A stretch of 64,000 bases of DNA, taken from positions 1 to 64,000 of the forward strand of contig NZ_FYEG01000005.1 in assembly GCF_900187855.1 (NCBI RefSeq). The letters are read 5' to 3'. Made by a program: the position numbers and the translations under genes. The notes under the pieces are model-generated. The model was given only the letters and a program-made list of their open reading frames with translations. It was not told where the DNA came from and made no database searches. This document shows, piece by piece, positions 43,707-54,024 of the stretch; position 1 is the stretch's first letter, and every line of letters starts with the position of its first letter. The stretch is from Actinomyces minihominis (GTDB taxonomy: Bacteria; Actinomycetota; Actinomycetes; Actinomycetales; Actinomycetaceae).

Positions 43707-43756
43707 GGTGGCCTTTCTTGTTTTTCTTCTCTATCTGTTCTTGGAAAGGCGCGGGC

Positions 43757-45763
43757 CTACCAGATCTTGACGCGATCCTCGGGGGCAATCCACAGCTCAT
43801 CACCGGGAGTCACTGCGTAGTAGTCAGCAAACTCATCGAAGTTGGCAAGGATACCGTTGCAGCGGAACTCGGAGGGCGAGTGGGGGTCGATGGCAAGCAG
43901 CTGAACCGCATAGTCATCGCGGTGCTTGCTGCGCCAGATCCTGGCCCAGGAGGTGAAGAAGCGTTCTGGGCCGGTGAGCCCATCAATCACTTCGTCGTCG
44001 TTGGGGGAGGAGATGCCCTTCTCTTCGAGGGCCTTCTGCCAGGCCTTCCAGGCAATGGTCAGTCCACCGAGGTCGCCGATGTTCTCACCGATGGTGAGGG
44101 CGCCGTTGACCTTGTTGTCGTCACTCAACTCACGTGGTGAGTAGGCGTCGTACTGTGCGATGAGTGCCTTGGTCCGCTTCTCGAATTCTTCACGGTCAAG
44201 GTCGGTCCACCAGTCGTTGACCTCTCCCTGAGCGTCAAACTGGCTGCCCTGGTCATCAAAACCATGGCCGATCTCGTGACCAATAACGGCTCCGATTCCG
44301 GCGTAGTTGACCGCGTCATCTGCCTCTGGGTCAAAGAACGGGGCCTGCAGAATGGCGGCTGGGAAGACGATCTCATTCATCGAGGGGTAGTAGTAGGCAT
44401 TCACGGTGTGGGGGGTCATCAGCCATTCGCTACGGTCCACCGGCTGGCCCAGCTTGCCGAACTCCCAGGCCAGATCGAACTGGGAAGAGGCCATGATGTT
44501 GTCAACCAGCGACTTCTTGGGATCGATCTCAAGCCCCTCGTATGAGCGGGGGTTGTCCGGGTAGCCGATCTTGGGCATGAAGGTATCGAGCTTCTCAAGG
44601 GCGCGGCGACGGGTTTCCTCTCCCATCCACTCCAGCCCATTGATCGACTCACGATAGGCGTCAAGCAGGTTCTGCACCAGGTGGTTCATCTGCTCTTTGT
44701 ACTCAGCCGGGAAGTGACGTGCAACGTAGAGGCGTCCCATGTCGAAGCCAACCACCCCCTCAATCAGAGAGAGGGCACGCTTCCAACGGGGACGCATCTG
44801 CTCGATACCGGAGAGGGTGCGGCCATAGAAATCAAAGGCCTCTTCGGCAAACTCATCAGAGAGGTAGGGGGCGAAGCCATCAATGATCCTGCGCGCGAGC
44901 CAGAGTTTCAGCGTGTGAAGGTGGGTGTTCTTCCAAAGATTGGAAGCTGCCGACAGGAAATCAGGTTGAGAGACATTGAGGCTCTTTCCCTCAAAGTCCT
45001 GTCCCAGGGCATCGGCCCATTCCTGCCAAGCAAATCCGGGGTTCTGTTCGATCACTTCGGCCCAGGTGCGGGGGTTGTTCTGCGGGTCAATCTCGCGGCT
45101 CTTGACGACATCCCAGTGGTGGGCAGCCAACTCTGTCTCATAGAGCATGACTTCGGATGCTGCGTGCGCAGCCTCTTCCTCAGAGACCACCCCCGCGAGT
45201 ACGAGCTGCTTGGCAATGTGCTCCGTGTACTTGCTGCGGTAGACCTCGTACTCATCTTCACGGTAGTAGGACTCATCCGGCAGTCCCAGGCCATCCTGCT
45301 CAAAGTTGGCGGAGTACTTGGTGGTGTCGTTCATGTCAGTCCAAACCCCAACACCGAAGTAGGACCCGACACCGCTGCGACCGAGGTCGCCCAGAAGCTG
45401 GGCCAGATCCGCATGCGTCTTGGCCGCTGCCACAGAGTCAAGCAGCGGCTGGATCGGTGAGACACCCAGTCGGTTCAGTTCCGCCTGGTCCATGAACTGT
45501 TCGTAGAGCACCCCGATCCTCTGTGCCTCATGGCCCGCGAGGGCACCTGAGGAGGCATCCTTGGCAATCTCGTGGCAGCGCTCTTCCGAGAGGTCACGGA
45601 GGGCGAGGAACGATCCATCAGACGCACGATCAGCGGGGATGACATGGTCCCGCAGCCAGGCGCCATTGATGTAACCGTAGAAGTCATCCTGGGGGCGGAC
45701 ATCAGCGTCCATTAGCGCAGGATCTAGGACATGGGCAAGCAACTGCTTCTTCTCTTCAGACAT
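43757..45763 (-). CDS. M13 family metallopeptidase (neprilysin-like, PepO)
   Basis: A 668-residue zinc endopeptidase. The zinc site is V-I-G-H-E-I-G-H-G-F-D-D (about residue 492), with the third ligand in G-E-N-I-G-D-L-G-G (about 555) and substrate-binding N-A-Y-Y-Y-P before them; C-terminal W ends the protein (V-K-I-W), as is common in the family. No signal peptide or membrane anchor is visible, so it is the soluble intracellular form that cuts oligopeptides, feeding the aminopeptidase encoded next. No Shine-Dalgarno sequence; TAACAT ends 6 bases before the ATG, suggesting a leaderless mRNA. Confidence 0.94.
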   Translation of the reverse strand: MSEEKKQLLAHVLDPALMDADVRPQDDFYGYINGAWLRDHVIPADRASDGSFLALRDLSEERCHEIAKDASSGALAGHEAQRIGVLYEQFMDQAELNRLGVSPIQPLLDSVAAAKTHADLAQLLGDLGRSGVGSYFGVGVWTDMNDTTKYSANFEQDGLGLPDESYYREDEYEVYRSKYTEHIAKQLVLAGVVSEEEAAHAASEVMLYETELAAHHWDVVKSREIDPQNNPRTWAEVIEQNPGFAWQEWADALGQDFEGKSLNVSQPDFLSAASNLWKNTHLHTLKLWLARRIIDGFAPYLSDEFAEEAFDFYGRTLSGIEQMRPRWKRALSLIEGVVGFDMGRLYVARHFPAEYKEQMNHLVQNLLDAYRESINGLEWMGEETRRRALEKLDTFMPKIGYPDNPRSYEGLEIDPKKSLVDNIMASSQFDLAWEFGKLGQPVDRSEWLMTPHTVNAYYYPSMNEIVFPAAILQAPFFDPEADDAVNYAGIGAVIGHEIGHGFDDQGSQFDAQGEVNDWWTDLDREEFEKRTKALIAQYDAYSPRELSDDNKVNGALTIGENIGDLGGLTIAWKAWQKALEEKGISSPNDDEVIDGLTGPERFFTSWARIWRSKHRDDYAVQLLAIDPHSPSEFRCNGILANFDEFADYYAVTPGDELWIAPEDRVKIW

Positions 45764-45769
45764 ACACGT

Positions 45770-45775
45770 ATGTTA
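45770..45775 (-). promoter_or_regulatory. -10 element of a probably leaderless M13 peptidase gene
   Basis: TAACAT on the minus strand ends exactly 6 bases before the ATG at 45763. No ribosome-binding site is visible. Confidence 0.5.
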
Positions 45776-45828
45776 GCGCCGCGGAGGAGGCCCCACTGTC
45801 CGCTATGCGCTGAGGTGAAAACCCTTCC

Positions 45829-46296
45829 TTAGAAAGGTGCGTCTTCAGGGGAGGCAAAGTCCTGACGTGAGGTCTGAATGGGGATTGACCCGGTATCGGG
45901 GTAAGCGTCTCTCTCCGGGTGCTGGCCCCCTCCGTAAGCCCCGGCGTCTTCCGCCAGGTTGCGCCTGGCGGGAACCACCCCGAGGAAGCGGGGAAAGCGT
46001 AGAACATACTTGTGGCCCTCAGTTCCGTCGCGGCGCTGAAACGTCTCAACCACCAGGGTGCCCTCTACCGTGACACGGTCCCCCTTATGGAGGACATCGG
46101 CCAGATGCTTGGCCTCTTCATCCCAGAAGGTGGCACCGACCCACAGGGGTGAGCCAAGATCAGACCACTGATTGGTAACCTTGTCGCGTGCGGACGCTGT
46201 CGCATTCAGCCGAAGGTCCAGTACTGCCTTTTGCTGTGGTGTCCATCGCAGCACCGGATCTGCGATGACCCCGGTTGTAAGTGCGCGGAGTGCCAT
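45829..46296 (-). CDS. ssb: Single-stranded DNA-binding protein
   Basis: A 155-residue SSB: OB fold with V-I-A-D-P-V-L-R-W, D-L-R-L-N-A-T, W-V-G-A-T-F-W and V-E-G-T-L-V-V-E, a Gly/Pro-rich linker, and the acidic tip S-P-E-D-A-P-F at the C-terminus, which recruits repair and replication proteins. The ATG follows AAGGGGGAAAG. The main chromosomal SSB gene is usually in the rpsF-ssb-rplI operon, so this could be a second copy; the OB fold here is divergent from that form. Confidence 0.87.
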   Translation of the reverse strand: MALRALTTGVIADPVLRWTPQQKAVLDLRLNATASARDKVTNQWSDLGSPLWVGATFWDEEAKHLADVLHKGDRVTVEGTLVVETFQRRDGTEGHKYVLRFPRFLGVVPARRNLAEDAGAYGGGQHPERDAYPDTGSIPIQTSRQDFASPEDAPF

Positions 46297-46421
46297 CTTT
46301 CCCCCTTGAGTAATCGGTGACGAGCATCTCTCCTACCTCTCCAGGATAGGGGGAACATCCGACAAATTGAGGGGCTTCACCAGCTTCTGGGGACAGTCCC
46401 AGACCTGGAGAACTGTGGAAA

Positions 46422-47276
46422 CTAAACATCCTCCAGTGACGGGTGGGTACGACGGTGCCTCTCCGAATCATTGGCGTAGGCATAGTAGAGGCCAATGAGG
46501 AGGCCGCCCCCGACGAAGTTGCCCACCAGGGCTACTCCGATGTTCCCGAGTGCCAGGCCGATATCGATACCGTTTCGCAGCCCCTCGACCGTAAAGAGGA
46601 CGGTGTTGGCAACAGAGTGCTCGAAGCCGAGGAAGGCGAAGAGAAGAACAGAAACCACCATGGCGGCCACCCTCACGCCATCGGACTGAACAAAGCCGTT
46701 GTAGATCAACAGCATCGCAATGTTGATCATGAAGTTACAGAGAATGGCGCGGAAGAAAAGATCGGCTATCCCAGAGGCTCCCCCCGAGATGAAGGCCAGT
46801 TTGTGGTCCACAGAAGCCGTAACGAGTTCACCCGTGGGGCCGTCCAGCAGCGTGGTGAACCAGACCATACCTGCGACTGCCAGACCACCGAGGAAGTTAC
46901 CCAGGTAGCACAGGGCAAGAACTGCACCGGCTCGACCAAACGACATCCGCCGGAAGTAAACAGCGATGGTCGTTACCATCATGTTCGATGTCAGTAGCTC
47001 AGACTTTGAGTAGTAGATGAACACAAGGCAGAAGCCAAAAGTAACTGCGCCGGCAATCGAGCCGACCTTTGCATAGTTCGTCCCGATCTCTGTGAACGCG
47101 GAGATCACCGAGTAGTTTGCCAGGTAGAAGATCCCAATCAGGACACCGGCCATTGCCGCGCGCATGAGAAACACCCTGGAGAGGTGCTTGGTCATAGAAG
47201 ACTTGGCGTCAGCTGCCTGCAGGACCGTCGAAATGAACTCGGTACCCGGGAAGATCTTGCGATTGTTGCTCACCAT
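46422..47276 (-). CDS. Formate/nitrite transporter (FocA/NirC) family protein
   Basis: A 284-residue pentameric channel protein with six helices, moving formate, nitrite or a related small anion. The N-terminus has N-N-R-K-I-F-P-G-x-E-F, helix 5 region has the family stretch G-F-E-H-S-V-A-N-T (with the central His), and L-G-G-L-A-V-A-G-M lies mid-protein. I start at the ATG at 47276; an ATG at 47285 behind GGAAAC is almost as good, and the frame is open to 47318. No formate-lyase or nitrite-reductase genes are in the window, so the substrate is unresolved. Confidence 0.88.
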   Translation of the reverse strand: MVSNNRKIFPGTEFISTVLQAADAKSSMTKHLSRVFLMRAAMAGVLIGIFYLANYSVISAFTEIGTNYAKVGSIAGAVTFGFCLVFIYYSKSELLTSNMMVTTIAVYFRRMSFGRAGAVLALCYLGNFLGGLAVAGMVWFTTLLDGPTGELVTASVDHKLAFISGGASGIADLFFRAILCNFMINIAMLLIYNGFVQSDGVRVAAMVVSVLLFAFLGFEHSVANTVLFTVEGLRNGIDIGLALGNIGVALVGNFVGGGLLIGLYYAYANDSERHRRTHPSLEDV

Positions 47277-47454
47277 GACCCACATGTTTCCAGATTCGCC
47301 GTGGACCCGTGCACACACGGGAGAAAACTGGTGCTGTTTTTAGGTAAACGTGAGGGCAATTACGTCGGAGGCACCTGGGATGGGGTGTTAGTTCGAAGAG
47401 CGCTGCTCTAAGATGAAGGGCGTATTGATCCGGCCTCGACCGCACCAGTCACGA

Positions 47455-47680
47455 AAGTGGAGGGTAAGTCGGGGGTATCACCGGGGAGCATTCGGAAGAA
47501 AGATGCCGGCTCAGGCACCAAGTAGAACCGGACGGGTGGCCCGTTACAGCCCAATGAGCGGTGGTTGCCGGTCTGATCCTGGGAAACCAGGAAGCCGCGG
47601 GTGACCACAAGCGAGGTGGTACCGCGGGATGAGAGATCATCTCGTCCTCGAACCAGCAGTGGATTATAAAGAGGATGAAG
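47455..47680 (+). promoter_or_regulatory. T-box riboswitch (tRNA-Ile), translational type
   Basis: The leader of ileS carries a T-box. Specifier ATC is at 47477-47479. The antisequestrator is nearly ideal: CGAGG (47612-47616) pairs with CCTCG (47646-47650), the 7-nt bulge TGGTACC (47617-47623) offers TGGT to the ACCA end of uncharged tRNA, and a second helix joins 47624-47632 to 47637-47645. In the other state TCGTCCTC (47642-47649) can pair with GAGGATGA (47671-47678), which holds the ribosome-binding site. The two pairings share bases, so they exclude each other. No T-run follows, so control is of translation, as known for actinobacterial ileS. Confidence 0.93.
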
Positions 47681-50600
47681 ATGGCGGATTCAAATAGCAA
47701 ACGGCGTTTCCCGTTACACCGTGACGACCAAGAGGTAAACCCGAAACCTTCCTTCCCCGCAATCGAAGAGGACACTCTTTCCTACTGGAAGAGCGACAGC
47801 ACCTTCAAGAAATCGATCGAGCGGCGCCCGGCAGGGGAAAGGGGATCGAATGAGTTTGTCTTCTACGACGGCCCCCCATTCGCCAACGGCACACCCCACT
47901 ACGGTCATCTCCTGACCGGCTATGTCAAGGACGTCGTCGGCCGTTACCAGACCATGCTGGGACACCGGGTCGAACGACGTTTCGGCTGGGATACCCACGG
48001 CCTACCAGCCGAGATCGAAGCAGAACGCATACTCAACATCGTTGACAAGTCCCAGATTGAAGGTCCCGATGGAATCGGTATCCAGGCCTTCAACGAGACC
48101 TGCGAGACCTCGGTGCTTCGCTACACCAAAGAGTGGGAGGACTACGTCTTCCGCCAGGCACGTTGGGTGGACTTTGAGAACGACTACAAGACACTCGACC
48201 CCGACTACATGGAGTCAACCCTGTGGGCGTTTAAAACCCTCTTTGACAAGGGCCTGATTTACGAGGGGCACCGCGTACTGCCCTACTGCTGGAACGACGA
48301 AACCCCCCTGTCGAACCATGAACTAAAGATGGATGACGACGTCTACCAGGACCGAACCGACCAGACCGCCACGGTTGGCGTTACCCTCTTGGACGAGGAC
48401 GGTGCCCCCACGGACGAGGTTGCGCTGATCTGGACGACCACCCCCTGGACGCTTCCCTCAAACCTGGCCATCGCAGTTGGCCCCGATGTCGACTACGTCT
48501 CCGTTGTCCCCGTTTCGGGTCCTCTCGAAGGCAAGCTGGTCATTGTGGCGGAAGCGCTTGCGGGCACCCTCGCGAAGGAGTTTGGTATCCCGGCCGCGGT
48601 TGCTGAGGGCGACCTCGCGTCTCTCCCGACCTCCGTCGATGAACTCATAGTCGGGCGTTTCAAAGGTTCCACGCTGGTGGGCAGGCGCTACGCCCCCATG
48701 TTCAGCTACTTTGCAGACGCCAAGGAAGACGAAGCTCCCGGCCCGAACGCCTTCCAGATCGTTGCGGCTGACTTCGTGACCACCGAGGACGGCACAGGTC
48801 TGGTTCACCTCGCCCCTGCCTTCGGTGAGGACGATATGAACGTGTGCCTGGAAAACGGCATTAGGACCGTTGTTCCAGTTGGCGAGTCGGGGAAGTTCAC
48901 CTCGGAGGTTCCCGACTACGAGGGCGTCCAGGTTTTTGATGCCAATCGCCGCATCTTGGCCGATTTGCGGGACCAGACCGGTCCGCTCGCCAGGGTGGAG
49001 GAGAAGCTGCGCCCCGTCCTCGTCAAGCAGGCTTCGTACCAGCACAGCTATCCCCACTGCTGGCGCTGCCGCCAGCCTCTGATATACCGCGCTGTTTCGT
49101 CGTGGTTCGTTGAAGTCACCAAGTTCCGCGACCGCATGGTTGAGCTGAACCAGGAGATCTCCTGGGTGCCGGACCACCTCAAGAATGGTCAGTTTGGTAA
49201 GTGGCTTGAGGGAGCTCGTGACTGGTCGATCTCGCGCACCCGCTTCTGGGGTGCGCCGATTCCCGTGTGGAAGTCGGACAATCCGTCCTACCCGCGTGTG
49301 GACGTCTACGGTTCTTACCAGCAGTTAGCCGATGACTTTGGCGTGAAGGTAGAGGACATCAACCTGCATCGTCCGGCGGTGGATGAACTGGTGCGCCCGA
49401 ATCCGGATGATCCGACCGGGCAGTCGATGATGCGTCGTGTTCCTGAGGTGTTGGATTGCTGGTTTGAGTCCGGGGCGATGCCCTTTGCGCAGGTCCACTA
49501 CCCCTTCGAGAACCGTGAGTGGTTCGACAACCACTACCCGGGTGACTTCATCGTCGAGTACATCGGGCAGACTCGTGGCTGGTTCTACACGCTGCACGTC
49601 CTCGCGACCGCGCTCTTCGACCGCCCCGCATTCAAGCGTTCGCTTGTCCACGGGATCATTCTTGGCAATGACGGTCGGAAGATGAGCAAGTCGCTTCGTA
49701 ACTACCCCGATGTCCAGGGTGTGTTCGACAGCTACGGGTCGGACGCGATGCGCTGGTTCCTGCTGGCCTCCCCGGTGGTTCGTGGTGGAAACCTGATCGT
49801 CACAGAGGAGGGGATTCGCGATGCTGTTCGACAGGTCCTGCTACCCCTGTGGAATGCCTACTACTTCCTGACGCTCTACGGCAACGCCTCTAATGGCGGA
49901 GCCGGCATCAGCCCCACGCGACTCGATCGGGTCGAAAACCCCAGCGAGGTTTTCGCGGCCCTTCCCGAGATGGATCGCTACCTGCTAGCCCGCACCCGCG
50001 AGGTGACGGAAGCGGTTCGCAAGGCAATGGATGAGTACGACCTCCCGAAGGCAACCGCACGTGTCCGTGACCATCTCGACGTCATCACCAACTGGTACGT
50101 CCGCACCCAGCGTCAGCGGTTCTGGGATGAGGACGGGGCGGCATTTGACAGCCTCTACACAGCGCTCATCGTCCTGGCGGAGGCAGCCGCACCGCTGCTA
50201 CCGATGGTGACGGAAGAGATCTGGCGGGGCCTGACCGGCGGTGAGTCGGTTCACCTGGTCGACTACCCGGCACTTCCCGATTCGTGGAGGGACGATGCCC
50301 TGGTGACCGGGATGGATGAGGTCCAGGAGATTGTGTCTGCCGCGCATGCGCTGCGCAAGACCGAGAAGCTGCGCGTTCGTCAGCCACTGGCGACCCTTCG
50401 GGTCGTCTCGGCCGAAGCGGAGTCGCTCGCAACCTTTGCGCCCATCATCGCCTCGGAGGTCAACGTGAAGGCTGTTGACTTCGAGACTCCAGATGATTCA
50501 GGCCTGGTCCTTCGTGAGGATCTCAGCCTGAACCCGCGGGCATTCCCAGCGCAGGTCCGCTCCAAGACCTCCGCCCTCTTCCAGGCAGCGAAGTCGGGAG

Positions 50601-51010
50601 AGTGGGAGGCGTTGGAGGGGGGAGCAGTCGTGCGCTTCCCAGGTGTGGAAGTTGACGGAGCCCCCGTTCAACTCTCAGGGGATCAGTTCGCGTTGACGGT
50701 GCGGGTTGAGGCCGAGGGAGACGAGGCCGCTGCCATCCTGGATTCGGGTTGCTTCGTCGTCCTCGATAAGGTCGTCAGTCCGGAGCTAGAGGCTGAGGGC
50801 TGGGCGCGGGACGTAATTCGCCTGATCCAGGACACGCGCAAGTCGGAAGACCTACACGTGGCCGACCGTATCGACGTGGTGCTCACGATCCCAAAGACTC
50901 GCGTTGAAGCACTGCGAACCCACGCGGAACTGATCAAACACGAGACGCTGACGATCGACCTCGACTCGGTTCTCGGGGATCAGCTGGCTGCGACCGTTAC
51001 CAAGAGGTAG
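47681..51010 (+). CDS. ileS: Isoleucyl-tRNA synthetase (IleRS, HYGH type)
   Basis: A 1109-residue class I synthetase. The HIGH motif appears as H-Y-G-H (about residue 72) and KMSKS is intact (about residue 668). HYGH and the length mark the eukaryote-like IleRS2 group, which is naturally less sensitive to mupirocin; this is known for the group and not tested here. The editing domain is present, and a C-W-R-C pair lies around residue 460. The start is ATG 47681, with GAGG 6 bases upstream; an ATG at 47675 would fall inside that site. Controlled by the T-box described just upstream. Confidence 0.96.
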   Translation: MADSNSKRRFPLHRDDQEVNPKPSFPAIEEDTLSYWKSDSTFKKSIERRPAGERGSNEFVFYDGPPFANGTPHYGHLLTGYVKDVVGRYQTMLGHRVERRFGWDTHGLPAEIEAERILNIVDKSQIEGPDGIGIQAFNETCETSVLRYTKEWEDYVFRQARWVDFENDYKTLDPDYMESTLWAFKTLFDKGLIYEGHRVLPYCWNDETPLSNHELKMDDDVYQDRTDQTATVGVTLLDEDGAPTDEVALIWTTTPWTLPSNLAIAVGPDVDYVSVVPVSGPLEGKLVIVAEALAGTLAKEFGIPAAVAEGDLASLPTSVDELIVGRFKGSTLVGRRYAPMFSYFADAKEDEAPGPNAFQIVAADFVTTEDGTGLVHLAPAFGEDDMNVCLENGIRTVVPVGESGKFTSEVPDYEGVQVFDANRRILADLRDQTGPLARVEEKLRPVLVKQASYQHSYPHCWRCRQPLIYRAVSSWFVEVTKFRDRMVELNQEISWVPDHLKNGQFGKWLEGARDWSISRTRFWGAPIPVWKSDNPSYPRVDVYGSYQQLADDFGVKVEDINLHRPAVDELVRPNPDDPTGQSMMRRVPEVLDCWFESGAMPFAQVHYPFENREWFDNHYPGDFIVEYIGQTRGWFYTLHVLATALFDRPAFKRSLVHGIILGNDGRKMSKSLRNYPDVQGVFDSYGSDAMRWFLLASPVVRGGNLIVTEEGIRDAVRQVLLPLWNAYYFLTLYGNASNGGAGISPTRLDRVENPSEVFAALPEMDRYLLARTREVTEAVRKAMDEYDLPKATARVRDHLDVITNWYVRTQRQRFWDEDGAAFDSLYTALIVLAEAAAPLLPMVTEEIWRGLTGGESVHLVDYPALPDSWRDDALVTGMDEVQEIVSAAHALRKTEKLRVRQPLATLRVVSAEAESLATFAPIIASEVNVKAVDFETPDDSGLVLREDLSLNPRAFPAQVRSKTSALFQAAKSGEWEALEGGAVVRFPGVEVDGAPVQLSGDQFALTVRVEAEGDEAAAILDSGCFVVLDKVVSPELEAEGWARDVIRLIQDTRKSEDLHVADRIDVVLTIPKTRVEALRTHAELIKHETLTIDLDSVLGDQLAATVTKR

Positions 51011-51161
51011 CTGATTAGCTGTTGGCCCGCGGCGAACTGTGCCGTGGGCCAACACCTTTTTAACCGGTGGCACAGTATCCTTGACCGGCACGGGTAGTGG
51101 CGGGTTCAGTGTGAACAGTAAGCCGGAAAGCATCCCGGGCATTCTACTGAGGGGGAACCAG

Positions 51162-52775
51162 ATGGCCACCGACGATCAAGAGTTTGAGCTTCCAGAGGGC
51201 ATTGATCCCGAGATGGTGCAGTTCTTCCTCGCCGCCGAGGAGGAAGAAGAAGAGGCCCTCCCGGAGTCGGAGGAGACCCCGGATGAGGATCCTGACCTTG
51301 AGGTTCTCCGAGAGGTCGTTCGTTCGACGCTCCTGCAGGGGGCCGACCCGGAGCTGATCGATTCCGTTCTCTCCGGTGATTTGGAAGAGGACGAGGACGG
51401 AACCTCCCCGGGTGATGTTGACGTGGAAGCCGAGGAGGCCGCGGCAGTTACGGCAGCCCACGATATCTACCGTTCTCTGCTTGAACGGAACCCCGAACAT
51501 GACTTTGAGCCGACTCTCACCCGGGTTGAGGCGGTCATGGATATCCTCGGCGATCCGCAGGATTCCTATCCGAGCATCCACGTGGGCGGCACGAACGGAA
51601 AGACTTCAACCACCAGGATGGCCGCTGCCCTCCTCCACGCCTTTGGGATTCGTGTCGGCGCCTTCACATCACCCCACCTCAAAAATGTTCGCGAGCGGAT
51701 CGCGATCAACGGCGAGCCCCTGTCTGCAGCCGAGTTCGTGGCGGCCTGGGAAGATGTGGCTCCCTATGTCGGAATGGTTGACGCCCAGTCCGCTGAGGAG
51801 GGCGGTCCCCGCATCTCCTACTTTGAGTCTCTGGCGATCATGGCACTGGCAGCTTTCGCTGACGCTCCGGTCGATGCCGCTGTCATCGAGGTCGGCATGG
51901 GTGGGCGCTGGGATGCGACGAATGTGATCGACGCCGGAGTCGTGGTGATCAACCCGATTTCCCTAGACCACACCCGGTGGTTGGGGTCCACGCTGACCGA
52001 GATTGCCTTCGAGAAGGCGCAGATCATCAAGGATCGCTCCATCGCGGTGGTGGCCCAGCAGGAGGAAGAGGTCCTGGAGGTGATTGAACGCCGTGCTCTA
52101 GAGGCGGACGCTGTTCTTTGGCTTGAGGGTCGCGACTGGGAGCTCCTATCGCGAACCAGCGGCGTCGGCGGTCAGATCATTGACGTACGCACACCCACCG
52201 GCGTCTACGAGCAGCTCTTTGTTCCGCTCCATGGGGAACACCAGGCACACAATGCCGCAGCTGCCCTTGTCGCGGCTGAAGCCATGATGGGTGGTAAGTC
52301 CCTTCCCGCCGAGGTCATCGAGGAAGGCTTCCTCTCAGTCCGCTCGCCGGGGCGCCTCGAGGTGGTGCGCACCTCGCCGACCGTGGTCATCGATGCGGCG
52401 CACAATCCAGCGGGGGTAGCTTCGCTGCGCAGGGGAATCGAGGAGTCCTTCGCCTTCAACGTCACCATCGGACTCTTCTCAGCGATGGCAGATAAGGCAA
52501 TCGAAGAGATGCTGGTAGAGATCGAACCAGATCTAAACGAGATCGTCCTCGCCCCCATGGGAGGGGACCGTGCTGCAGAGATTGAAGAGTTGAAGGAGAT
52601 TGCCGAAGACGTGTTCGGGGAGGATCGTGTTCACGTGGCAGAAAATGTCACGGAAGCGATTGATCTGGCCACCCAGCTGGCCGATGCCCCGGTGGACCCG
52701 ACCCTGACTCGCGGCATCGTGGCCTTTGGTTCGATTCAGTTTGTGGGTGAGATCGCCTCATTGCTTCAGAGGTAG
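51162..52775 (+). CDS. folC: Folylpolyglutamate synthase/dihydrofolate synthase
   Basis: A 537-residue Mur-ligase-type enzyme that adds glutamate to folates. The ATP loop is H-V-G-G-T-N-G-K-T-S (about 137-146), followed by F-T-S-P-H-L and the D-A-A-H-N-P motif (about 408). The first 90 residues are an acidic, glutamate-rich extension absent from most FolC proteins. The ATG at 51162 is preceded by AGGGGGA; starting lower would cut into the extension. The gene lies 151 bases after ileS in the same direction. Confidence 0.92.
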   Translation: MATDDQEFELPEGIDPEMVQFFLAAEEEEEEALPESEETPDEDPDLEVLREVVRSTLLQGADPELIDSVLSGDLEEDEDGTSPGDVDVEAEEAAAVTAAHDIYRSLLERNPEHDFEPTLTRVEAVMDILGDPQDSYPSIHVGGTNGKTSTTRMAAALLHAFGIRVGAFTSPHLKNVRERIAINGEPLSAAEFVAAWEDVAPYVGMVDAQSAEEGGPRISYFESLAIMALAAFADAPVDAAVIEVGMGGRWDATNVIDAGVVVINPISLDHTRWLGSTLTEIAFEKAQIIKDRSIAVVAQQEEEVLEVIERRALEADAVLWLEGRDWELLSRTSGVGGQIIDVRTPTGVYEQLFVPLHGEHQAHNAAAALVAAEAMMGGKSLPAEVIEEGFLSVRSPGRLEVVRTSPTVVIDAAHNPAGVASLRRGIEESFAFNVTIGLFSAMADKAIEEMLVEIEPDLNEIVLAPMGGDRAAEIEELKEIAEDVFGEDRVHVAENVTEAIDLATQLADAPVDPTLTRGIVAFGSIQFVGEIASLLQR

Positions 52776-52915
52776 GGACTGCACGGTTAGCCGCTCTGCA
52801 GCCGCGGACTGAAACTCCGTTCGCCAAGATATGAGTCCCTTTCAGAGTTTGACCAAGGCTGGCAAGATTGGGTGTGATCGGGCATACGCTCGCCGTCTCT
52901 AGATTGGAGTGCTCA

Positions 52916-53911
52916 ATGAAGAAGCTCATCAACGATCCGCAGGCAGTGGTCAAGGAAACCCTCGAGGGATTTGAGGCCGCCCACGGCGACCTCGTCAAAG
53001 TCCACTACGAACCCGACTGGGTTGAACGTGCAGTTGCGAAAGCTGACGGCAAGGTCGGTTTGGTATCCGGTGGTGGCTCGGGACACGAACCCCTCCATGC
53101 CGGCTACGTCGGCCTCGGAATGCTCGATGCGGCTGTCCCGGGTCCCGTCTTTACGTCACCGACTCCCGATCCCATTGTCGAAGCTACCAAGGCTGTCGAT
53201 CGTGGTGCCGGAGTTGTCCACATCGTCAAGAACTACACGGGAGACGTCCTCAACTTTGAGACCGCCGCCGAACTTGCAGGAATGGATGACGTGGCGGTAG
53301 AGACCGTTCTCGTCGATGATGACTGCGCCGTCGAAGATTCGCTGTACACCGCCGGGCGCCGCGGTGTCGCCGGAACCGTCCTCGTCGAAAAGATTGCCGG
53401 AGCAGCAGCGGAAGCTGGGCTGACACTGACCGAGGTGGCGGAGGTCGGCCGTGAGGTCAACGCCAACACCCGCTCGATGGGTCTTGCCCTCGGTCCCTGC
53501 ACGGTTCCTCATGCAGGTAAGCCTTCCTTTGATCTTGAAGATAACGAGATTGAGCTGGGAATCGGTATCCACGGTGAGCCCGGGTACCGCCGCGGCCCCA
53601 TGGAGGCCGCCGATGACCTCACCGAAGAACTCTACGAAAAGGTCCGGGACGACCTTGGTCTGACCAAGGGCGATCGCGTGATCGCGCTGGTAAATGGTAT
53701 GGGTGGAACGCCGGAGTCCGAGCTTTATATCGTGTTCCGTAAGCTCGCACAGCTGCTTGAGGCAGATGGGATTGATCTGGTTCGCCCGATGGTCGGCAAC
53801 TACGTCACCAGCCTTGAGATGCCGGGAGTCTCAATCACCCTTACCAGGGTCGATGACAAGATGCTCGAGTACTTCGATGCGCCTGTTGATACACCGGCGT
53901 GGAAGAACTAG
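52916..53911 (+). CDS. dhaK: Dihydroxyacetone kinase subunit DhaK
   Basis: A 331-residue subunit that binds dihydroxyacetone covalently through a histidine (H219 in G-I-H-G-E-P-G). The N-terminal G-G-G-S-G-H-E-P (about 52-59) is the substrate/phosphate contact. It starts M-K-K-L-I-N, the family start, at the ATG at 52916; the frame extends to 52868. First gene of dhaKLM; uses phosphate carried by DhaL and DhaM. Confidence 0.95.
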   Translation: MKKLINDPQAVVKETLEGFEAAHGDLVKVHYEPDWVERAVAKADGKVGLVSGGGSGHEPLHAGYVGLGMLDAAVPGPVFTSPTPDPIVEATKAVDRGAGVVHIVKNYTGDVLNFETAAELAGMDDVAVETVLVDDDCAVEDSLYTAGRRGVAGTVLVEKIAGAAAEAGLTLTEVAEVGREVNANTRSMGLALGPCTVPHAGKPSFDLEDNEIELGIGIHGEPGYRRGPMEAADDLTEELYEKVRDDLGLTKGDRVIALVNGMGGTPESELYIVFRKLAQLLEADGIDLVRPMVGNYVTSLEMPGVSITLTRVDDKMLEYFDAPVDTPAWKN

Positions 53912-53933
53912 TTAGATACTAGGCGTGTGAAGC

Positions 53934-53965
53934 GCCCGGCCGACACCTGTGGGCCGGGCTGTTTC
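53934..53965 (+). terminator. Hairpin between dhaK and dhaL
   Basis: GCCCGGCC (53934-53941) pairs with GGCCGGGC (53952-53959), followed by TGTTTC. It is strong enough to act as a partial terminator or to shield the dhaK 3' end, making dhaK more abundant than dhaL and dhaM. That effect is inference. Confidence 0.5.
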
Positions 53966-54024
53966 ATGGGCCCGAAGGGTCGCAGTGCGACCCCGATGTA
54001 AATCCACAACAGAAAGAGCGAATC

